This document shows, piece after piece, positions 1-6,053 of a stretch of DNA of 6,892 bases. Each line of letters opens with the position of its first letter. Within the stretch, counting starts at the first letter, position 1. The stretch is from assembly GCA_964507305.1 (NCBI GenBank), contig CAZDPQ010000130.1, positions 1 to 6,892 of the forward strand, given 5' to 3'. Origin of the DNA: JAQVYV01 sp964507305. GTDB lineage: Bacteria; Bacillota; Clostridia; Saccharofermentanales; UBA5734. Below the pieces are notes generated by a model. That model worked only from the letters and a program-made list of their open reading frames with translations, did no database searches and was not told where the DNA came from. The translations under genes and the position numbers were made by a program.

Positions 1-513
1 ATAGAATCGCTGGTCATGCTGCAGCTCCCGGGAACCGATATGGTTGGCATAAACAAGGATGAAAAAGCTGTACAGGACAACCAGGAGGTTGACGATATAA
101 AGCGGCCCCCGGCTGTAGTCATTGTTCGCCGATATGGAAAAGACCCAGCCCGTCCAGGCGCTCAGAATGCAGATCACGGTCTGGAATACGAGCGGGATCA
201 CCAGATACTTCATCAGGCTGTACAGCTTTTCGTAAAAAAGCAGCGCGATGGCGATCGGGATCACCGGGCCGATCGAAAATCCGAGGACGTTGGCGATGAT
301 GTTCGGGATCCGCCAGTCCGGTCCCGGCAGTTCGTTGAATATCTCTGTCATGATCTCGAGGATGATCGCGGCCAGCGTCAGCAGGACGGCCAGCATGTAC
401 CGGCTGGTCCGGGTCTTGTTCATGATGGTGTTGTTCTGAAGGGAAATGATCGTGAAAATCAGGATGATGATGCCGGCGATATCCGTGCTTATGGCAGGTA
501 TTACTGACAACAT
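1..513 (-). CDS. N-terminal membrane domain of a putative sensor/diguanylate cyclase (partial)
   Basis: The frame is open from an ATG at 513 to the left edge, giving 171 residues with the C-terminus missing. A CGGGAG ribosome site seven bases upstream of the ATG supports this start. The product is almost wholly hydrophobic, with five predicted membrane segments at about residues 6-25, 39-58, 71-93, 102-121 and 137-156, and no enzyme domain in the visible part. The segment TGWVFSISANNDYSRGP (residues 121-137) resembles a motif I associate with the membrane sensor region of clostridial GGDEF proteins, where a cytoplasmic cyclase domain follows. The diguanylate cyclase assignment is therefore inference from the N-terminus; a histidine kinase or another output domain is possible. 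It is transcribed divergently from the gene at 775. That this is a real membrane-protein gene is much surer than its output function. Confidence 0.7.
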   Translation of the reverse strand, partial: MLSVIPAISTDIAGIIILIFTIISLQNNTIMNKTRTSRYMLAVLLTLAAIILEIMTEIFNELPGPDWRIPNIIANVLGFSIGPVIPIAIALLFYEKLYSLMKYLVIPLVFQTVICILSAWTGWVFSISANNDYSRGPLYIVNLLVVLYSFFILVYANHIGSRELQHDQRFY

Positions 514-520
514 GTGCGGT

Positions 521-526
521 CTCCCG
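521..526 (-). promoter_or_regulatory. Ribosome binding site for the leftward membrane sensor gene
   Basis: Read on the minus strand this is CGGGAG, seven bases before the ATG at 513. It picks that ATG as the start and so places the first hydrophobic helix right at the N-terminus. Confidence 0.6.
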
Positions 527-545
527 TATTATCGTGACATGCCTG

Positions 546-600
546 ATCTTTTTCATTAATGATTTTAACACAGAAAAAGGCGGCGTTGCATCTTTTTCAT
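546..600. repeat. Pair of 11-base direct repeats in the divergent control region
   Basis: The 11-mer ATCTTTTTCAT occurs at 546-556 and again at 590-600, with starts 44 bases apart, close to four helical turns. An inverted, partly matching copy (AGAAAAAG, 572-579) lies between them. The T-rich character makes chance recurrence more likely, but the helical phasing and the position in the leader of the leftward gene would suit a regulator site. Confidence 0.45.
562..570 (-). promoter_or_regulatory. Candidate extended -10 promoter element for the leftward gene
   Basis: On the minus strand the sequence is TGTTAAAAT, which fits an extended -10 (TGn followed by TAAAAT, five of six consensus bases). 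No good -35 lies 16-18 bases upstream. Transcription would begin near 555, giving a leader of roughly 40 bases before the ATG at 513. It competes with the candidate at 622-651, and only one may be used. Confidence 0.3.
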
Positions 601-612
601 GAAATTCACGGG

Positions 613-634
613 ATCCGGCCGATTATGTCCGGAT
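613..634. repeat. Short inverted repeat between the divergent genes
   Basis: ATCCGG (613-618) and CCGGAT (629-634) form perfect 6-base arms around a 10-base spacer. The spacer holds most of the candidate leftward -10 element. It could be an operator or a chance match in a GC-rich genome. No T-run follows, so it is not a terminator. Confidence 0.3.
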
Positions 635-651
635 TTCACATTGGTTTACAA
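622..651 (-). promoter_or_regulatory. Candidate sigma-70-type promoter for the leftward gene
   Basis: On the minus strand, TTGTAA (646-651) and CATAAT (622-627) are separated by 18 bases. The -10 matches five of six consensus bases and the -35 four of six. It would give a leader of about 100 bases that contains the 11-base direct repeats listed separately. An inverted repeat (613-634) overlaps its -10. The call rests on sequence matching only. Confidence 0.3.
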
Positions 652-670
652 TTTGTGCACCGAATTCTCT

Positions 671-700
671 TTGGCAAAATGCCGCGGCGTATTGTATAAT
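671..700 (+). promoter_or_regulatory. Strong sigma-70-type promoter for the 775-3408 operon
   Basis: TTGGCA (671-676) and a perfect TATAAT (695-700) are separated by 18 bases, and AT-rich sequence lies upstream (641-670). Transcription should start near 706-708, giving a leader of about 68 bases before the ATG at 775. This argues against the in-frame GTG at 706 as the start, since that would make the message leaderless. The spacer contains a perfect 8-base palindrome, GCCGCGGC (681-688), which might be an operator. Confidence 0.7.
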
Positions 701-760
701 ATTGCGTGACATCGTTTGGGCCGGAGCATTTCAGGGAGATATCAGCCGGCAGATCATTGC

Positions 761-769
761 AGAGAGGTG
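761..769 (+). promoter_or_regulatory. Ribosome binding site that sets the start at 775
   Basis: AGAGAGGTG lies five bases before the ATG at 775. Together with the promoter position it favours this ATG over the in-frame GTG at 706, which has no recognisable ribosome site. Confidence 0.65.
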
Positions 770-774
770 TTTCC

Positions 775-2037
775 ATGTATAACGAAAATCTGTTGTCTAA
801 GAAAATGCGGACCTTCGCGGAGAAGAATGACTGGCTGATCAGCGGCGAATATATCTACGGCTCCGAGCAGGGGTATCTGTTTTCAGGGATGGAGGGCAAA
901 GGCCAGAAGACATTCATCACCCCCGTTCCCGGCATCGAGGAGGCGCAGGTCACCGAGCTGTTCGATCGGCTCGGGAAGAACAGCGCGACGATGAAGCTGC
1001 AGGAGTTTGATATCGCGGATGATTTCCTGTGCATCCGGATCAAAGACTCCGTCAGCCTGAAGCCCGAGGATATCGAGTTCATCATCGCACTTCTGGTCGG
1101 CATCATGCAGGAGCTGACCATCGTCACGGAAGGCCGCTGCCAGGTCTGCGGCAATCTCGGAGCCGACAGCGAGGATTTCGTCTATGATCTTTACTGCTAT
1201 ATGCACAGGGATTGCGCGGCACAGCTGAAGGACGAGCTCGCGTCGGACGAAACCGTGTCCGGCGACGGCGCGGAGGATGCCGCGGAGGGCGGGATCGCCG
1301 GTGCCGGTGCAGCCGGGGCCGCGGAAGCGCCCGATACCGTCCCGTTATGGAAGAAGATCCTCTTCACCTCGGGCGGCGCAGTTTTCGGCGCGATCCCGTG
1401 GCTGATCATGCCTTATGTCCTTGACTATCTGCTGGGCTTTCTGACGAAAGTCAACGCCCCTTCTTTTCTGAGCAATGTCGCACAGTCCCTGCTGACCTGC
1501 CTCTGCGCCTATTTCGTCTCCTATTTCGCGATCATCGGCTACAGGCTCTCCCGAGCCAGAATGGATATCAGGGGGCGCTGGATCGCCGGCATCGTTTCCG
1601 TCGCCGTCGTGATCCTGGTCCAGTTCGCCTATCTTGCGGTCCTTATCATCAAGGAGCCTTCCGTCGCGCTGACTTTTAAAAATTATATGACCAATCTGGT
1701 CAAGTACAATTTCTATTTCAACATGATCCTCGGCGCGGGGATCGGCATCGTGTTCACCCTGATCGCCGTCCTTCCGTTCTTCGATTCGTCGATCAAGTCC
1801 GACAGCGCGAAGAAGGATTTCCTGAAGCACAGGAAGCTTTCCGACGATGAGGACATCCTGGATGAGGACATCCGGGACGAGGAGACGATCCGCGAGGAAG
1901 CGCAGGCGGAGTCCGGGGCAGAGACCGGTGCCGCAGCCGAGGAGGGCCGGGAGGCGGACGCCGCGTCCGGCAGCGGGGCGGAAAGTCCTGCGGATGCCCC
2001 GGCGGAAGGCCCCGACGCTTCCGGCCGGAATAAATGA
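775..2037 (+). CDS. Uncharacterised four-helix membrane protein with Cys/His cluster and acidic tail
   Basis: The 420-residue product is not one I can assign to a named family. Residues 1-118 look like a soluble, probably cytoplasmic domain. Then comes a zinc-ribbon-like cluster, C122-x2-C125 followed by C141-x2-H144-x2-C147, which could hold one metal ion. Residues 150-190 are an Ala/Gly/Asp/Glu-rich linker. Four predicted membrane segments follow at about 195-223, 232-257, 268-293 and 313-336. A strongly acidic, low-complexity tail (about 355-420) begins with the pentads DEDIL, DEDIR and DEETI and is probably disordered. With four helices both soluble ends should lie on the same side, most likely the cytoplasm. 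The ATG at 775 was chosen for its ribosome site and because it lies downstream of the promoter. The dipeptidase gene follows after 30 bases, so the two are probably co-transcribed. Metal binding is inferred from residue spacing alone; function is unknown. Confidence 0.88.
   Translation: MYNENLLSKKMRTFAEKNDWLISGEYIYGSEQGYLFSGMEGKGQKTFITPVPGIEEAQVTELFDRLGKNSATMKLQEFDIADDFLCIRIKDSVSLKPEDIEFIIALLVGIMQELTIVTEGRCQVCGNLGADSEDFVYDLYCYMHRDCAAQLKDELASDETVSGDGAEDAAEGGIAGAGAAGAAEAPDTVPLWKKILFTSGGAVFGAIPWLIMPYVLDYLLGFLTKVNAPSFLSNVAQSLLTCLCAYFVSYFAIIGYRLSRARMDIRGRWIAGIVSVAVVILVQFAYLAVLIIKEPSVALTFKNYMTNLVKYNFYFNMILGAGIGIVFTLIAVLPFFDSSIKSDSAKKDFLKHRKLSDDEDILDEDIRDEETIREEAQAESGAETGAAAEEGREADAASGSGAESPADAPAEGPDASGRNK
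1846..1890 (+). repeat. In-frame 15-base tandem repeat in the acidic tail
   Basis: Three consecutive 15-base units at 1846-1860, 1861-1875 and 1876-1890 encode DEDIL, DEDIR and DEETI. The first two units differ by a single base; the third has diverged. The repeat keeps the reading frame, so copy-number change would lengthen or shorten the acidic tail in steps of five residues. Confidence 0.7.
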
Positions 2038-2058
2038 CCGGATCGGCGCACACGGATC

Positions 2059-2063
2059 GGAGG
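2059..2063 (+). promoter_or_regulatory. Ribosome binding site of the dipeptidase gene
   Basis: GGAGG lies four bases before the ATG at 2068, a rather short spacing. The 8-mer CGGATCGG occurs twice in the 30-base gap (2039-2046 and 2053-2060); the second copy runs into the ribosome site. Confidence 0.65.
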
Positions 2064-2067
2064 AACT

Positions 2068-3408
2068 ATGGACCAACGAGCTGAATCTCTTTTTTCCGGC
2101 GCCTATGCCGGCTATCTCGATTCCCTCGCGGACATCGTCGCGATCCCGAGCGTGAAGGGTCCGCCGTCTGAAGGCGCACCTTTCGGCAAATCGACGCTCG
2201 ACGCTCTCGAATACATGCTCCGGCTCGGTGAAAGCATGGGCTTTTCCGCCCATTCCCTGGACGGGTTTGCCGGCTATATCGAGTTCGGCAGCGGTCCGAA
2301 GGAAGTCGCCGCCCTGGCTCACCTTGACATTGTCCCGCCCGGCGACGGATGGGATAGCGATCCGTACACCCTGGCGGTCCGGGACGGCCGGGCGGTCGGC
2401 CGAGGCGTTATCGACGACAAGGGGCCTGCGCTGGCATGCCTTTACGCGATGAAAAGCCTCAGAGACAGCGGCTGGCATCCGGCGAACCGGATCCGGCTCA
2501 TCCTCGGGCTCGACGAAGAGAGCGGCTGCGAATGCATGGATCATTACCGGAGCCGCAAATCGGCCCCGGACATCGGATTCACGCCGGATGCGAAGTTTCC
2601 GGTCATCTATGCCGAGAAGGGGATCCTCCACACGGTGATACGCGGCAAGCCTTCTTTCCCGCAGCCTTGCGGCGGGCCGCGGACTTCCCTCGAGATCTCC
2701 GGAGGCGACAAGGCCAACATGGTGCCTTCCCTGTGCCGCTACCGCATCCCCGCGGGTCCCGCCGGTTATTCGGACTTCAGGACCGTTTCCGGCCGCTCGA
2801 GCCACGCGAGCCTCCCCGAATACGGCGAAAACGCGATTTCCAAGGCCATGGCGGAGATTGCCGGGATCCTGGATGAGAATGGCTTTTCCGATCCTCTGGT
2901 CGAATTTTATGCGAAAAACATCGGGTCGGACACCGACGGTTCCCGGTTCGGGATCGCTTATTCCGACCGCGAATCCGGCCGCCTGACCTGCAATGCCGGG
3001 CTGCTTTCCTACGACGGGCGGGATGCCTCGCTGACCCTGGATATCCGCTATCCGGTCACCGACCGCAAGGACGCGATCCTGCGCACCCTTTCGGAACGGG
3101 CGGCCGCTTACGGGATGGAAGTGCTGGAAGAGTCCGGCATGGATCCGCTGTACCGGGATCCCGGCAGCAGCCTGGTGACCGTGCTGCTCGATGTGTACAA
3201 TGAAGCAGCCGGTGCCCATGCCGTCCCGATCGCCATCGGCGGCGGCACCTATGCCCGCCGGATGCCGAATATCATCGCATTCGGACCCATCGCCGATCCC
3301 CTGCACGACGTCGCCCATCAGGCCAACGAATATGTCCGCCTGACCGATCTGGAGCAGTGGTTCCGGATCTATGAGCTGGCTTTCAGAAGACTGGACGCGA
3401 TCCTGTAG
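2068..3408 (+). CDS. pepV: M20 family dipeptidase, PepV/Sapep type
   Basis: The predicted product is a cytoplasmic metal-dependent dipeptidase that splits dipeptides to free amino acids using two bound metal ions, as in the PepV/Sapep branch of peptidase family M20. All expected active-site residues appear in order: H85 and D87 in AHLDIVP, D116 in the GRGVIDDKGP motif, E150 (general base) and E151 in LDEESG, D174 in FTPDAKFP, and H417 in AHQANEY. H246 in RSSHASLP fits the lid-domain histidine that contacts substrate. No signal peptide or membrane segment is seen. At 446 residues it is somewhat shorter than the roughly 470 of characterised PepV proteins, most likely from loop shortening since both ends look intact. 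The gene lies 30 bases after the membrane-protein gene with no promoter visible between, so it is probably the second gene of that operon. The family is secure; exact dipeptide preference is not. Its end converges on the minus-strand operon. Confidence 0.93.
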   Translation: MDQRAESLFSGAYAGYLDSLADIVAIPSVKGPPSEGAPFGKSTLDALEYMLRLGESMGFSAHSLDGFAGYIEFGSGPKEVAALAHLDIVPPGDGWDSDPYTLAVRDGRAVGRGVIDDKGPALACLYAMKSLRDSGWHPANRIRLILGLDEESGCECMDHYRSRKSAPDIGFTPDAKFPVIYAEKGILHTVIRGKPSFPQPCGGPRTSLEISGGDKANMVPSLCRYRIPAGPAGYSDFRTVSGRSSHASLPEYGENAISKAMAEIAGILDENGFSDPLVEFYAKNIGSDTDGSRFGIAYSDRESGRLTCNAGLLSYDGRDASLTLDIRYPVTDRKDAILRTLSERAAAYGMEVLEESGMDPLYRDPGSSLVTVLLDVYNEAAGAHAVPIAIGGGTYARRMPNIIAFGPIADPLHDVAHQANEYVRLTDLEQWFRIYELAFRRLDAIL

Positions 3409-3422
3409 GACATCCGGACGTC
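3409..3422. repeat. Imperfect palindrome between convergent genes
   Basis: GACATCCGGACGTC is a 14-base palindrome with one mismatched pair, directly after the dipeptidase stop codon in a 24-base gap between convergent genes. No U-tract follows on either strand, so I do not call it an intrinsic terminator. Confidence 0.3.
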
Positions 3423-3432
3423 AGGACGGCCT

Positions 3433-5250
3433 TCAGTCCATCGGGATATGCCCGCCGGAACGGTCTCTGCGCATCAGGATGAAAATCAGCAGCGCTCCGA
3501 GGATGACGGCGCCGATGGCCGTGTAGATCACAATGTCTCTCGTGATGCCGAAGACCGGCGATGAAACGGATTTGATCGTCAATGCATTCCCGGAATATGT
3601 GAGATCCATGATGAGAGTGCCTCCCCTGACCTGGACGGTCCCCTGTGTCTGTACCGTCTGGTCGCCGAAGGTGATCACGATGGGCAGTTCCGCGACTTCA
3701 TTCCCGTCATCGTCAAGCACGAAGATCTTATAGTTGCCGACCTTCACCTGATCGAACCGGTACTCTCCGCGGCTATTCGTCGTTGCCATCCTGTTGGTCG
3801 AAAAGAGCAGCAGACGGACACCCGGCAGAGGCTCTCCGGAGCCGCCGAGCAGCCGTCCGGTGATGGTGACGCACGCTTCGCCCGATACGGCATCGGAATC
3901 GGCGCGGGAACTGCCTGTGCCGTCTGACAGGGTCACGGCTTTCGAATAGATCACGCTGGCGGCAGCGGAAGAAGTCTCCGCAGAAGATCCCCCGGCTTCG
4001 GAAGACTGTTCTGCTTCCGAGGAAGATGCGTTCTCCGCGGAAGAGCGGACCGCGGACGATGGAGCCAGGGTCACGGTCGGCAGGATCTCGATCGTCGGGG
4101 TCGGAACGGGAGTCGATGTCGGCGGCGGAGGAGGCTGCGTGATGTCCTCGATCGGATCGTTGCCGGACCATGTGGTATTTGCGACCGGATAGACGTATCC
4201 GGTGTCCGTGACGGGATCCCAATCGTGATTGACGCGCATCTCTTCGTCCGTTCTCATATAGTAGTTGAATGAAACGGTCCCTGCACCGTCCTGCATCAGC
4301 GGATAAACCGGGTCCGATGTCGAGGAAACGGGATCATCCCAGGTAAAATCCATGTGGTACCAGCGGGTCCCGACCCGGACCATGTTCCATGCATGGCCTC
4401 CGCCGGCAGCCCGGCCGCTGATGCAGATCGCACCGAAACCGGCTTCCCGCAGCATCAGGTAGCCGACCATGGCATATGCCTGGCAGACGCCGCGCGGATA
4501 TCCGCCAGCGCCCTTGGTGTCCGTGATCATCCCGTAGGCCGTGTAGATCACATCGTTCTGCTCTTCCGCATTCGTTGAAAACAGGCGGTAATCATACTGG
4601 AACGTGCTGCAGATGTACTCGTTGATCGCCCGCAGCTTCTGGTCGCTGCTCCCCGACGCCGGGTATCCGGGCGAGGACAGGAAAGTCTGCACGAATGCGG
4701 TCACGGCGTTCCGGGCGTTGAGAGCGGATATCCCGTAGAGGGTCTCATCCCGCCAGGTGATGGTGTATGTGAAAGTCAGCTGCAGGGTCTCCGTGTCATT
4801 GCCCATGATGGAGGATGAACCCCCCACCTGATACCCCGTCATTGCGAATTTGGTGTACGCGTTGTAATTGCTGCTCGCCATGGCATCCAGCTGCTGCGAA
4901 AAGATGTCCAGGCAGTAGGATGTGAATGATCCGTTCGTCAGCGGGAGGACGATGTTTCCTCCGCCGTCCGTGACGAGGAAAAGCTTGCATGCATCGGTCC
5001 CCGTCACCGTGAACGTGATCTGGCCGCTCATCAGGTCCAGCCGGCTCTGGATGTAGTTCTTGATATCCTGTTCGGCTGTCGAGGCGTCCGAAAAAGTCTG
5101 GACCACCGGGGTCGGCGTCGCGTAAGGCTGTGATCCCGGTGCGGCAAAGACGGACGGCATCCCGGGGGAAACGGCCAGAAGGCTGAAAATCAGGAAATAA
5201 AGGGAAGCAACGGCCGCCGCGCGGCGCAGGAAGCTCGGATGGACTTTCAT
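3433..5250 (-). CDS. Secreted, membrane-anchored transglutaminase-like protein
   Basis: This 605-residue protein has a signal peptide (residues 1-36, likely cut after VFA). A mature N-terminal region (about 45-200) that I do not recognise comes first. The transglutaminase-like domain (about 205-305) has a Cys-His-Asp triad in place: C256 in GVCQAYA, H286 in GGGHAWNM and D301 in WYHMDFTWDD. After it come a Pro/Thr-rich linker (373-397) and a Ser/Glu/Ala-rich one (398-432). A beta-sandwich domain like carboxypeptidase regulatory domains (about 460-525; GRLLGG, then NSRGEYRFDQV) and a membrane helix (571-593) followed by RRDR complete it. The helix-then-arginines order puts the enzyme outside the cell with a short cytoplasmic tail. 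There is no LPxTG sorting motif. Such domains act as proteases, cross-linkers or binding modules, so the reaction is unknown. The ATG at 5250 has a well-spaced ribosome site; the in-frame ATG at 5268 does not. It is the last gene of the ABC transporter operon. Confidence 0.9.
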   Translation of the reverse strand: MKVHPSFLRRAAAVASLYFLIFSLLAVSPGMPSVFAAPGSQPYATPTPVVQTFSDASTAEQDIKNYIQSRLDLMSGQITFTVTGTDACKLFLVTDGGGNIVLPLTNGSFTSYCLDIFSQQLDAMASSNYNAYTKFAMTGYQVGGSSSIMGNDTETLQLTFTYTITWRDETLYGISALNARNAVTAFVQTFLSSPGYPASGSSDQKLRAINEYICSTFQYDYRLFSTNAEEQNDVIYTAYGMITDTKGAGGYPRGVCQAYAMVGYLMLREAGFGAICISGRAAGGGHAWNMVRVGTRWYHMDFTWDDPVSSTSDPVYPLMQDGAGTVSFNYYMRTDEEMRVNHDWDPVTDTGYVYPVANTTWSGNDPIEDITQPPPPPTSTPVPTPTIEILPTVTLAPSSAVRSSAENASSSEAEQSSEAGGSSAETSSAAASVIYSKAVTLSDGTGSSRADSDAVSGEACVTITGRLLGGSGEPLPGVRLLLFSTNRMATTNSRGEYRFDQVKVGNYKIFVLDDDGNEVAELPIVITFGDQTVQTQGTVQVRGGTLIMDLTYSGNALTIKSVSSPVFGITRDIVIYTAIGAVILGALLIFILMRRDRSGGHIPMD

Positions 5251-5257
5251 CGCGGTT

Positions 5258-5265
5258 TCCTCTCT
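5258..5265 (-). promoter_or_regulatory. Ribosome binding site that sets the transglutaminase start at 5250
   Basis: On the minus strand this is AGAGAGGA, seven bases before the ATG at 5250. It lies inside the sequence that would be coding if the ATG at 5268 were the start, and that ATG has no purine-rich site upstream. Confidence 0.6.
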
Positions 5266-5273
5266 CATGACTG

Positions 5274-6053
5274 CTAAAGCTCCTGGTACCGGAAGGACAG
5301 GACCGACGCCGCCGTCAGGACTGCCGTCGCGGCCAGGGTGATGGCCAGGCTCTTCGTATACTCCCCTGCCGTCGAGACGCCGAGGCTGATCTGGTAAGCC
5401 GCGTCGGCAAGCTTGAGCGGGAAATAATCGGAAAGTCTCGGGATCGCCGAGACGATGCTGATCGAAAAATAGCCGCCGATCGCGATCAGCGCCGATATGG
5501 CGAGGGACCGGGATACAGTGCTGGCAAAAAAGGTGAATGCCAGGATGAAGAGCGACAGGACAAGGTACATCAGGAGTCCGGTCAGCGACGCGGCGATGGG
5601 CGCTTCGTCGAACAGCAGATAGGTGTACAGGTAAAACGCGAGGTACGACGGGATCAGGGACAGGATCACCACCGTGCAGGCCATCAGAAATTTCGACATC
5701 AGAAATACCGCCCGGGACACGGACTTGGTCAGGATCAGGACTGCGGTCCCTTTGGACTTTTCCTCCGAAACCAGGCCCATGAAGACCAGGATCTGGACAA
5801 AAATGCCCATCTGCGTGAGGTTCTTGTAATACTGGATATAGGAGTCCTTGATCACGGGTGGCGGGAGGTCGAGACCGATCTTGGCGATCTCTTCGGAAGA
5901 ACCGAGAATGAGCTTCACGATCTCCGGCATGAATTTCGCCGTCAGGGGGCTCATGATCCCGAACAGCAGGAAAACCGCCCCCAGGACGATCAGCCGGTGC
6001 CTGCGGATGCTTTCCATCCATTCTTTCTTCAGCATGACGGCCAATGTTCTCAT
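5274..6053 (-). CDS. ABC-2-type transporter permease
   Basis: The 259-residue integral membrane protein is the likely channel subunit for the ATPase encoded just upstream. Six hydrophobic segments lie at about residues 21-36, 80-96, 115-147, 152-178, 183-205 and 235-253. The amphipathic, basic N-terminus (LKKEWMESIRRHR) leads into the first helix, and the segment SEEKSKGTAVLILTKSVSR (96-114) after the second helix is characteristic of this permease type. A large loop (about 37-79) separates helices one and two, probably outside the cell. The start codon overlaps the ATPase stop codon in ATGA (6050-6053), and a GAGGTG ribosome site lies within the ATPase end, so translation is probably coupled. 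The transglutaminase-like gene follows after 23 bases. As a half-size permease it would act as a homodimer or pair with another subunit outside the window. The substrate cannot be read from the sequence. Confidence 0.9.
   Translation of the reverse strand: MRTLAVMLKKEWMESIRRHRLIVLGAVFLLFGIMSPLTAKFMPEIVKLILGSSEEIAKIGLDLPPPVIKDSYIQYYKNLTQMGIFVQILVFMGLVSEEKSKGTAVLILTKSVSRAVFLMSKFLMACTVVILSLIPSYLAFYLYTYLLFDEAPIAASLTGLLMYLVLSLFILAFTFFASTVSRSLAISALIAIGGYFSISIVSAIPRLSDYFPLKLADAAYQISLGVSTAGEYTKSLAITLAATAVLTAASVLSFRYQEL

Noticed and set aside
16..507. Plus-strand open frame opposite the sensor domain
   Set aside because: Its product is a low-complexity run of charged residues, while the minus-strand frame gives five clean membrane helices and a ribosome site.
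119..571. Minus-strand frame rich in His, Asp and Arg overlapping the sensor gene
   Set aside because: It is an alternative frame of the membrane sensor gene; the His/Asp/Arg richness comes from reading hydrophobic Ile/Leu/Val codons out of frame.
720..750. Possible hairpin or riboswitch in the leader of the gene at 775
   Set aside because: Only a 5-base stem (GCCGG with CCGGC) and a 21-base loop can be drawn. A leader of about 68 bases with no conserved aptamer motif does not support a riboswitch.
706..774. N-terminal extension of the membrane-protein gene from a GTG at 706
   Set aside because: The GTG coincides with the predicted transcription start and has no ribosome site, whereas the ATG at 775 has AGAGAGGTG at good spacing.
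1345..3318. Long open frame on the minus strand opposite the membrane protein and dipeptidase
   Set aside because: Its translation is rich in Arg, Gly, Asp and Ala with no recognisable domain, and it lies opposite two convincing genes. Long antisense frames are expected in GC-rich coding DNA.
5251..6021. Upstream extension of the transglutaminase frame through the permease gene
   Set aside because: The frame stays open for 257 codons but overlaps the real permease in another frame and encodes Arg/Pro/Asp-rich sequence. The signal peptide and ribosome site place the start at 5250.
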